Source: Pseudomonadota bacterium (GTDB lineage: Bacteria > Pseudomonadota > Gammaproteobacteria > Xanthomonadales > Xanthomonadaceae). From it: a stretch of 5,026 nucleotides of DNA. The notes under the pieces were generated by a model. The model did not search any database, had not been told where the DNA came from, and was given only the letters and a program-made list of their open reading frames with translations. Positions 1 to 5,026 of this stretch are shown here, one piece after another (the stretch's first letter is position 1; each line of letters begins with the position of its first letter). The stretch lies in assembly GCA_023391775.1 (NCBI GenBank), contig JAEWAG010000212.1:1-5026 (forward strand). Reading direction: 5' to 3'. The translations under genes were made by a program, and so were the position numbers.

Positions 1-1894
1 GACCTACACCGTGGCCAACGTGGTCCAACAGGTGCAGAAGCCAACCCTGGTGATGGCGCACAACAAGACCCTGGCCGCCCAGCTGTATGGCGAGTTCAAG
101 GCCTTCTTCCCGAACAACGCGGTCGAGTACTTCGTCAGCTACTACGACTACTACCAGCCGGAGGCCTACGTGCCTTCGTCGGACACCTTCATCGAGAAGG
201 ACAGCTCGATCAACGAGCACATCGAGCAGATGCGGCTGGCCGCGACCAAGGCGCTGCTGTCCCGCCGCGACGTGCTGGTGGTGGCGACGGTCTCGGCGAT
301 CTACGGCCTGGGCGCGCCGGAGGACTACCTCTCGCTGCGCCTGATCCTGTCGCGCGGCGAGCGCATCGACCAGCGCGAGCTGCTGCATCACCTCACCCAG
401 CTGCAGTACACCCGCAACGAGTACGAGCTGCAGCGCGGCACCTTCCGCGTGCGCGGCGAGGTGGTGGACGTGCACCCGGCCGAAAGCGATGCCGAGGCGG
501 TCCGCATCGAGATGTTCGATGGCGAGGTCGAGAACATCTCGCTGTTCGACCCGCTCACCGGCGAGGTGCTGCGCCGCGTGCCGCGCTACACCATCTATCC
601 CAAAACCCATTACGCCACCACCCGCGACCGGGTGCTTTCGGCGATCGACACGATCAAGATCGAGCTGAAAGAGCGGCTGGAGCAGCTGTACGCGCAGAAC
701 AAGCTGGTCGAGGCACAGCGCCTGGCGCAGCGCACCCAGTTCGACCTGGAGATGATGGCCGAGGTCGGCTTCTGCTCGGGCATCGAGAACTACTCGCGCC
801 ACCTCACCGGCAAGGCGCCCGGGCAGCCGCCGCCGACCCTGTTCGACTACCTGCCGGCCGACGCGCTGCTGGTGGTGGACGAGTCGCACGTGACCATTCC
901 GCAGATCGGCGCCATGTACAAGGGCGACCGCTCGCGCAAGGAGACGCTGGTGGAGTTCGGCTTCCGCCTGCCCTCGGCGCTGGACAACCGCCCGCTGAAG
1001 TTCGAGGAATGGGAGGCGCGTGCGCCCCGCTCGATCTACGTCTCCGCCACGCCTGGCCCGTACGAGCTGCGCGAGTCCGGCGACCAGATCGTGGAGCTGG
1101 TGGTGCGGCCGACCGGTCTGGTCGACCCGAAGGTGGAGATCCGCCCCGTCGGCACCCAGGTCGACGACCTGATGGGCGAGATCAACAAGCGCGTGGCCAT
1201 GGGCGACCGCGTGCTGGTCACCACGCTGACCAAGCGCATGGCCGAGAACCTCACCGACTACCTGGCCGAGCACAACATCAAGGTGCGCTACCTGCACTCG
1301 GACGTAGACACGGTGGAGCGGGTGGAGATCATCCGCGACCTGCGCCTGGGCAAGTTCGACGTGCTGGTGGGCATCAACCTGCTGCGCGAGGGCCTGGACA
1401 TGCCCGAGGTATCGCTGGTGGCGATCCTGGACGCGGACAAGGAGGGCTTCCTGCGCTCGTCCGGCTCGCTGATCCAGACCATCGGCCGCGCCGCGCGCAA
1501 CCTGCGCGGCACCGCCATCCTCTACGCCGACAACATCACCCGCTCGATGCAGGCGGCGATCGAGGAGACCAACCGCCGCCGCGAGAGGCAGGAGGAGTAC
1601 AACGCCGAGCACGGCATCGTGCCCAAGCAGGTGGTGCGGCCGATCACGGACGTCATGGAAGGCGCGCGCGACGAGGGGCAGGGCGGCAAGGGGCGCGGCA
1701 AGGGCAAGGGCAAGACCCGCCAGGTGGCCGAGCCGGTGGCGGACTACGCGGCGATGGACCCGGCCAAGGCCGCGGCCATGATCGGGCCGCTGGAGCAGCG
1801 CATGTACCAGCACGCGCGGGACCTTGAGTTCGAGGACGCCGCCCGCCTGCGCGACGAGATCCGCAAGCTGAAGGAAGCCAGCCTGGCCGGGTGA
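1..1894 (+). CDS. uvrB: UvrB, excinuclease ABC subunit B (5'-truncated by window edge)
   Basis: UvrB is the cytoplasmic ATPase of nucleotide excision repair: it receives damaged DNA from UvrA, verifies the lesion and recruits UvrC for incision. The reading frame is already open at base 2, and base 1 is the last base of the Walker A lysine codon (Lys45 in E. coli numbering). The GTG at base 11 is therefore not the real start, and about 45 residues lie off the left edge. In E. coli numbering I see the beta-hairpin tyrosines YYDYY at 92-96 (bases 140-154), Walker B DESH (bases 878-889), SATPG (1043-1057), motif [14 protein letters not shown] (from 1370) and motif [11 protein letters not shown] (1475-1501). 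A Gly/Lys-rich linker (1682-1714) leads to a C-terminal UVR domain (about 1778-1880) containing [17 protein letters not shown]. About 675 residues in total would match the E. coli length of 673. No frameshift or lost motif is seen. Identification is essentially certain. Confidence 0.98.
   Translation, partial: TYTVANVVQQVQKPTLVMAHNKTLAAQLYGEFKAFFPNNAVEYFVSYYDYYQPEAYVPSSDTFIEKDSSINEHIEQMRLAATKALLSRRDVLVVATVSAIYGLGAPEDYLSLRLILSRGERIDQRELLHHLTQLQYTRNEYELQRGTFRVRGEVVDVHPAESDAEAVRIEMFDGEVENISLFDPLTGEVLRRVPRYTIYPKTHYATTRDRVLSAIDTIKIELKERLEQLYAQNKLVEAQRLAQRTQFDLEMMAEVGFCSGIENYSRHLTGKAPGQPPPTLFDYLPADALLVVDESHVTIPQIGAMYKGDRSRKETLVEFGFRLPSALDNRPLKFEEWEARAPRSIYVSATPGPYELRESGDQIVELVVRPTGLVDPKVEIRPVGTQVDDLMGEINKRVAMGDRVLVTTLTKRMAENLTDYLAEHNIKVRYLHSDVDTVERVEIIRDLRLGKFDVLVGINLLREGLDMPEVSLVAILDADKEGFLRSSGSLIQTIGRAARNLRGTAILYADNITRSMQAAIEETNRRRERQEEYNAEHGIVPKQVVRPITDVMEGARDEGQGGKGRGKGKGKTRQVAEPVADYAAMDPAKAAAMIGPLEQRMYQHARDLEFEDAARLRDEIRKLKEASLAG
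1685..1714 (+). repeat. Hexamer repeat (ggcaag) coding the Gly-Lys linker of UvrB
   Basis: Inside uvrB, ggcaag occurs once at 1685-1690, is followed by the variant gggcgc (1691-1696), then occurs three times in tandem at 1697-1714. It encodes [10 protein letters not shown] in the linker between the helicase core and the UVR domain. E. coli UvrB has a related basic stretch (KAKGRGK) in the same place, so a basic flexible linker is normal. The exact tandem copies could vary in number by replication slippage without breaking the frame. Confidence 0.7.
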
Positions 1895-1913
1895 GCAGGT
1901 CCGCACAACCCAG

Positions 1914-1943
1914 TTGTCGGCCGGCCCCGGGGCAGGGTAGAAT
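1914..1943 (+). promoter_or_regulatory. Sigma70-type promoter for tRNA-Val
   Basis: A -10 hexamer TAGAAT (1938-1943) matches TATAAT at 5 of 6 positions. A weaker -35, TTGTCG (1914-1919), matches 4 of 6. The spacer is 18 bp. The bases just after the -10 (gcgcgcccc, 1944-1952) form a very GC-rich discriminator, a known hallmark of stable-RNA promoters under stringent control. Transcription would start near 1950, leaving a 5' leader of about 36 nt before the tRNA. The leader contains a small ccggc/gccgg hairpin (1958-1970). The promoter lies wholly in the gap after the uvrB stop codon. This is inferred from position and consensus only. Confidence 0.6.
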
Positions 1944-1985
1944 GCGCGCCCCTGCTGCCGGCAACGCCGGATCGCAGCGGAGAAC

Positions 1986-2060
1986 GGGCGGTTAGCTCAG
2001 CGGTAGAGCACTACCTTGACATGGTAGGGGTCACAGGTTCGAACCCTGTACCGCCCACCA
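1986..2060 (+). tRNA. tRNA-Val (anticodon GAC), CCA encoded
   Basis: The 75-nt cloverleaf folds completely by hand. The acceptor stem pairs gggcggt (1986-1992) with accgccc (2050-2056), all 7 pairs Watson-Crick. The D stem is gctc/gagc (1995-1998 with 2006-2009). The anticodon stem is ctacc/ggtag (2011-2015 with 2023-2027) around the loop ttgacat, with anticodon GAC at 2018-2020. The variable loop has 5 nt. The T stem is acagg/cctgt (2033-2037 with 2045-2049) with loop ttcgaac. The discriminator is A73 (2057) and CCA is encoded at 2058-2060. A35, C36 and A73 are known valine identity elements. It reads GUC and GUU codons. It lies 91 bp after uvrB on the same strand, has its own likely promoter and is followed by a strong terminator. 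Confidence 0.98.
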
Positions 2061-2094
2061 CCTCCAGGCAGGTGGAAAAACAAGGCCTTGAACG

Positions 2095-2122
2095 AAAAGC
2101 CCCGCCAGCGCGGGGCTTTTTT
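2095..2122 (+). terminator. Rho-independent terminator after tRNA-Val
   Basis: A 7-bp GC-rich stem, gccccgc (2099-2105) with gcggggc (2110-2116), closes a 4-nt loop (cagc) and is followed by six T (2117-2122). Four A before the stem (2095-2098) can pair with the first four T and extend it to 11 bp. It lies 34 nt after the tRNA CCA. No T-tract hairpin exists between the uvrB stop and the tRNA, so this is probably also the end point of uvrB transcripts. Read on the minus strand the same hairpin is followed by only four T, so it may also weakly stop transcription arriving from the convergent hydrolase gene. Confidence 0.93.
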
Positions 2123-2498
2123 GTTGCCTGGGGCCGACCACTGGCCCGACGTTCGCGTCCCGGAGCCCGTCGCCACCGTGGCGATGCCGTGGCTGTGCGG
2201 GCCGGGTTGGGCCGTCGCGGTAACCGTGGCAGTGGCGTGAGCCTGCCCAAGGTGGGGTGCCACGAAGCGTCGAAAGCCGTGGGTGCCGGATTCCCGAAGT
2301 CCCCGGGCTGTCGGCCAATGCAATACGTGGTCGCCATGGCACCTGCACCCCTGCTGCCGGTGGGCGGACGCGAGCCTGTCGGACCATGGCTGCCACCGCA
2401 GCTTCCGGCCGGTGCGCGCCGGGTTTGCGCAGCCTGCATCCCGGCGACCGGATGGCCAGACCGGCAGGGCCTGCGCGCTTACCGCCTGAGCGGTCGGA
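2123..2498. other. Intergenic region between convergent units, no gene seen
   Basis: These 376 bp separate the tRNA terminator from the stop codon of the minus-strand hydrolase. Open frames cross it on both strands, but they run through the tRNA or the hydrolase gene, resemble no protein I recognise and have no convincing ribosome binding site. The sequence is GC-rich like its surroundings. It holds a small perfect inverted repeat, tcgcca/tggcga (2170-2175 with 2179-2184), and the spaced pair gtggca/tgccac (2226-2231 with 2258-2263). There is no A-run of four or more, so no canonical T-tract terminator for the minus-strand gene lies here. I see no copy of the tRNA 3' end that would mark an integrated element. 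Confidence 0.6.
2481..2494 (-). repeat. Short hairpin just after the hydrolase stop codon
   Basis: The perfect inverted repeat accgc (2481-2485) and gcggt (2490-2494) encloses a 4-nt loop and begins 4 nt after the minus-strand stop codon (2499-2501). No T-tract follows it on the minus strand, so it is not a canonical intrinsic terminator. It could cap the mRNA 3' end or assist Rho-dependent termination, but a 5-bp stem in GC-rich DNA can arise by chance. Confidence 0.35.
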
Positions 2499-4952
2499 TC
2501 AGTCGGCGTGCGTGTCCGCGGTCACCCGCACCTCGAACAGCCGCGGCGTGCGCCTGCCGGGGTGGGCGACGAACTCCACCCGCGCCCCATCGCCACGCAG
2601 CGCGGACGCCGCCGCGGCCGGCAGCGCGATTTCCTCCACCACCAGGTCATCGCGGCCCTTGCCGTCGAGGACGATGCTGCCGAGCTTGCGGCCGTCCAGC
2701 AACACGTCCATCCCGGCCTGCCACTCGCCGCCGAATACGGTCAGCTGCAGCGCCAGCGCGCTGCCGTCGGCGATGGCGGGTCGGCGGGCGCGCAGCAGGT
2801 AGGAGAAGCGCTCGCCCGCGTCGCGCCAGGGGCGGCCGAGCATGTTGCCGGTCCGGCTGTCCTGGCCCTGGTAGGCGTGGTCGACCTCGGGCTGCTGCTC
2901 GCCGGGCTGGACGTGGTCCAGCGTGCGCGCTTCCAGGGCCTGACGCTCGCGCTCGGCCGCTTCGATCGCCGCGACCACGGCCGGGAACTCGGCGGGCGTG
3001 GTGGTGCGCCAGTACGACATGTAGCGCGCGTCGTGAATGCGGTGCAGCGGCTCCAGGCGCAGGCCGCGGAAGCCCTGCGGCCGCACCAGCGCGTCGGCGC
3101 TGAACATCAGCGCCTCACCCGCGACGGCAGTGATGCCCGCGGCCAGCGACCCACGCGCGCCGACCAGCATCGGTGCCTGGTCCAGCGGCAGGTACGGCCC
3201 CGGCGCGATATGGCTGCCGCGGCCGTCATCGGCGACCAGGCCCTGCAGCTCTTCCTCGCCGGTACGTGCGGCCAGCATCAGCGGACCATGCATCACCGCG
3301 ACCCAGTCCGGGCCGTCGGGCAGGGGCTCGATGCGGGTGGTCATGGGCAGTTCCAGCTCCACGCGGTCTCCGTCGCGCCACTGCCGCTCGATCCGCGCAT
3401 ACGAGGACGGCCTGGACTCGACCGGCCAGGGCCGGCCGTTGACCTTCACCCGCAGAGGCCCCTCCAGCCAGTGCGGATGGCGCAGCTCCAGCGCGAACAC
3501 CTGCGGGGTCGCCAGGCTGATCTGCAGCTCGCTGCGGGCCACCTCCGGGAAGCGGGTGCGCTGGTGCAGCACCACGCCGCGTTCGCGCCAATCCAGGCGC
3601 GAATCCAGGTACAGGTTCACCCGCAGCACATCGGCGTCGTGCGCATAGACGAACGCGCCGTGGCGGCCGTGGTTCTCCATGCCGGTGCCGACACAGCACC
3701 AGAAGCACTCGGTGGGCTGCGAGTACACCCGGTAATGGCGCGGGCGGATCGGGGTGAAGTAGACCAGCCCGCCGTGCTCCGGATGCTGGGTGGAGAGGAT
3801 GTGGTTGAACAGCACCCGCTCGTAGAAATCCGCATGCCGCGGATCCGGGCGCAGCCGCTCCAGCAGCATCGTCAGGCGCAGCATGTTGTAGCTGTTGCAG
3901 GTATCCGGGCCCTCGCGCGAGGCGAGCATGCCGCTGTAGTCGCCGGCCGGGTTGAAATGCTCGCGGGTGCTGTTGCCGCCGAAGGCGATGCTCCGGTGCA
4001 GGGCCACGCGCTCCCAGAAGAAGCGCGCCGCGTCGATCCACTCCGCATCGTTGTCCAGCTCGCCGATGCGGGCGAATCCGATGACCTTGGGGATCTGGGT
4101 GTTGGCGTGCAGGCCGTCGAGGGCGTCCTCCCGCCGCAGCAGCGGGTCGAGGATGGCGCGGTGCGAGAAGCGGCGTGCCAGCGCCAGGTAGCGGCGATCG
4201 CCGGTGATGGCGTAGACGTCGGCCAGCACCTCGTTCATGCCGCCGTGCTCGGTGTCCAGCACGCGCTGCAGCTGCGCCTCGTCGAGGTGGGCGACCAGGT
4301 CGCCGGCCCAGTCGGCCATCCCGACGAGGACCTCGCGCGCCTGGGCATTGCCGTACAGCAGCCACGCATCACGCAGGCCGGCGAAGGTCTTGTGCAGGTT
4401 GTAGAACGGCACCCAGGCGCCTTCCAGCGAGAACGACTCGGCCTGGAAGTCACCGCTGGCGATGCGGTTCCACAGCGTGCGCCCGTTGGGCACGCCGCCG
4501 ACATAGCCGTCGCCGTTGGCGCGCTGGACCTGGGCCAGCGCATCGACCATGTAATCCAGCCGCCGGCGCATGCCTGCATCGCCCTGCGCGGCCTGCTGCG
4601 CCAGGGCGGACAGGTAATGGCCGGCGCTGTGCCCGTCCAGGCCCATCGATTCCCAGTTCGGATATTTCGGCGCGGGCGAGGGCAGGCCGGCCTCGATCCG
4701 GAACGGCGCCAGCAGCCGGTCCACGTCCAGTGCCGCCAGGTAGTCCAGGTTCAGTGCGCTGGAGCGGGCAAACATGCCTTCGCCCAAGGCCACGTCGGCC
4801 AGCGGGAAGAGCTGCAGCGGCCCGCGCGGCGGGCTGGCGGCAGCGGGCAGGGACAGCGCCGGCAGGGCAGGCAGGAGGGCGCCGGCACCGAGAGCGGCGA
4901 TGAAGTGGCGGCGGCTCAGCGAGGCGCCAGCCCCGGTGTCGGATGCGGCCAT
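2499..4952 (-). CDS. Tat-exported GH127/GH146-type beta-L-arabinofuranosidase
   Basis: This is an 817-residue glycoside hydrolase of the GH127/GH146 (formerly DUF1680) group, whose characterised members release beta-L-arabinofuranose from plant arabinosyl glycans by a zinc-bound cysteine nucleophile. Residues are numbered from the ATG at 4952. A twin-arginine signal, SRRHFIAALG (13-22), is followed by a hydrophobic stretch and a likely AAA cleavage site at 37-39, so the enzyme should fold in the cytoplasm and be exported to the periplasm. The (alpha/alpha)6 catalytic domain spans about 48-425 and shows LDGHSAGHYLSALA, WVPFYNLHKTFAGL, GGNSTREHF, DTCNSYNM and FWCCVGTGMENH. By comparison with Bifidobacterium HypBA1, Glu331 is the likely acid/base, Cys419 the nucleophile, and Asp350, Cys352 and Cys420 zinc ligands. 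Asp350 is Glu in HypBA1. Beta-sandwich domains follow (VNGRPW at 504-509), then YMSYW (644-648) and a C-terminal DUF6805-like domain starting near EQQPEVDH (685-692). REHF and the C-terminal domain suggest GH146 rather than classical GH127. The natural substrate is inferred. Confidence 0.93.
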   Translation of the reverse strand: MAASDTGAGASLSRRHFIAALGAGALLPALPALSLPAAASPPRGPLQLFPLADVALGEGMFARSSALNLDYLAALDVDRLLAPFRIEAGLPSPAPKYPNWESMGLDGHSAGHYLSALAQQAAQGDAGMRRRLDYMVDALAQVQRANGDGYVGGVPNGRTLWNRIASGDFQAESFSLEGAWVPFYNLHKTFAGLRDAWLLYGNAQAREVLVGMADWAGDLVAHLDEAQLQRVLDTEHGGMNEVLADVYAITGDRRYLALARRFSHRAILDPLLRREDALDGLHANTQIPKVIGFARIGELDNDAEWIDAARFFWERVALHRSIAFGGNSTREHFNPAGDYSGMLASREGPDTCNSYNMLRLTMLLERLRPDPRHADFYERVLFNHILSTQHPEHGGLVYFTPIRPRHYRVYSQPTECFWCCVGTGMENHGRHGAFVYAHDADVLRVNLYLDSRLDWRERGVVLHQRTRFPEVARSELQISLATPQVFALELRHPHWLEGPLRVKVNGRPWPVESRPSSYARIERQWRDGDRVELELPMTTRIEPLPDGPDWVAVMHGPLMLAARTGEEELQGLVADDGRGSHIAPGPYLPLDQAPMLVGARGSLAAGITAVAGEALMFSADALVRPQGFRGLRLEPLHRIHDARYMSYWRTTTPAEFPAVVAAIEAAERERQALEARTLDHVQPGEQQPEVDHAYQGQDSRTGNMLGRPWRDAGERFSYLLRARRPAIADGSALALQLTVFGGEWQAGMDVLLDGRKLGSIVLDGKGRDDLVVEEIALPAAAASALRGDGARVEFVAHPGRRTPRLFEVRVTADTHAD
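4836..4952 (-). other. Twin-arginine (Tat) signal peptide of the hydrolase
   Basis: From the ATG at 4952 the first 39 residues have a polar N-region, the Tat motif S-R-R-H-F (13-17), a hydrophobic core rich in Ala and Leu, and Ala-Ala-Ala at 37-39 before Ser40, which fits signal peptidase I cleavage. The lack of a lipobox Cys argues against a lipoprotein. Tat export suits a protein that must acquire zinc and fold before crossing the membrane; that functional link is an inference. Confidence 0.85.
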
Positions 4953-4961
4953 GCGAGCCAT

Positions 4962-4967
4962 TCCTCC
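4962..4967 (-). promoter_or_regulatory. Shine-Dalgarno GGAGGA that decides the hydrolase start
   Basis: On the minus strand GGAGGA (4967 down to 4962) directly abuts the first in-frame ATG (4961-4959), leaving no spacing, which is too close for efficient initiation. The second in-frame ATG (4952-4950) sits 9 nt downstream, a normal distance. The product would therefore start MAASDTG rather than MARMAASDTG. Both starts keep the whole Tat signal, so function is unaffected. Confidence 0.75.
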
Positions 4968-4977
4968 AGTGGTCGGT

Positions 4978-5001
4978 TCCGGCGGCAGCGACGCCGCCGG
5001 A
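4978..5001 (-). repeat. Strong GC-rich hairpin upstream of the hydrolase
   Basis: A perfect 9-bp inverted repeat, tccggcggc (4978-4986) and gccgccgga (4993-5001), encloses a 6-nt loop (agcgac). It ends 10 nt before the Shine-Dalgarno sequence on the minus strand. No T-tract follows, so it is not a typical intrinsic terminator. A TGA on the minus strand (5012-5010), preceded by an open four-codon frame to the window edge, could be the stop of an upstream gene. The hairpin would then be intercistronic, where such structures can stabilise or process mRNA. No promoter is visible in 4968-5026, which fits either an operon or a promoter beyond the edge. Confidence 0.55.
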
Positions 5002-5026
5002 GGCAGGTATCAGGGCACGCGGGGCG

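Noticed and set aside
11..13. GTG as the uvrB start codon
   Set aside because: The frame is open upstream to base 2, and the preceding residues continue the conserved Walker A loop, so the gene begins outside the window.
1009..1827. Plus-strand open frame of 272 codons within uvrB
   Set aside because: It lies in an alternate frame of a perfectly conserved uvrB and has the Gly/Arg/Ala-rich composition of a shadow frame.
1925..1932. Palindrome ccccgggg as a uvrB terminator or operator
   Set aside because: The palindrome is short, has no loop and no following T-tract, and falls in the spacer of the tRNA promoter; an 8-bp GC palindrome is expected by chance here.
2033..2060. tRNA-Val 3' end as an attachment site for an integrated element
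   Set aside because: tRNA 3' ends are common integration sites, but no second copy of this segment, no integrase gene and no change in composition is visible downstream.
2011..2439. Minus-strand open frame ending in GFEPVTPTMSR
   Set aside because: The recognisable C-terminal peptide is simply the antisense translation of tRNA-Val, a common source of false hypothetical proteins. The rest resembles no known protein.
2021..3103. Long plus-strand open frame of 360 codons
   Set aside because: It starts inside the tRNA and runs antisense through the hydrolase gene. Its Arg/Ala/Pro-rich, low-complexity product is typical of a shadow frame in GC-rich DNA.
3226..4365. Minus-strand open frame of 379 codons
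   Set aside because: It is an overlapping frame within the hydrolase gene, with a biased Arg/Ala/Gly composition and no motifs.

Overview
The window is a GC-rich stretch of bacterial chromosome, most likely from a gammaproteobacterium of the Xanthomonadaceae/Lysobacteraceae type. That placement is an inference from base composition, the close match of UvrB to the E. coli protein, and an exported GH127/GH146-type arabinosidase; no marker here fixes the genus. No insertion sequence, phage, CRISPR or other mobile element is visible.

Left part (1-1894, + strand): the last ~630 codons of uvrB, the damage-recognition ATPase of nucleotide excision repair. The window opens inside the Walker A P-loop, so about 45 N-terminal residues lie outside it. 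All later helicase motifs, the beta-hairpin tyrosines and the C-terminal UVR domain are present.

Middle part (1895-2498): a 91-bp gap carrying a good sigma70-like promoter, then tRNA-Val(GAC) with encoded CCA (1986-2060), then a strong intrinsic terminator (2095-2122). No terminator separates uvrB from the tRNA, so uvrB transcripts probably end at the tRNA terminator while the tRNA also has its own promoter. The following ~376 bp lies between convergent transcription units and holds no convincing gene.

Right part (2499-4952, - strand): one large gene for a Tat-exported, multidomain beta-L-arabinofuranosidase-like glycoside hydrolase, predicted to act on plant arabinosyl glycans in the periplasm. 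Its Shine-Dalgarno sequence favours the second in-frame ATG (4952) over the first (4961). A strong GC-rich hairpin lies just upstream, and a possible stop codon at 5010-5012 hints at another gene upstream on the same strand.

The repair gene and tRNA are housekeeping functions and the hydrolase is an independent carbohydrate-use gene; nothing suggests they form one system. No undescribed system was found. The points most worth checking are an Asp at a predicted zinc-ligand position of the hydrolase that is Glu in the characterised enzyme, the start correction, and the shared uvrB/tRNA terminator.
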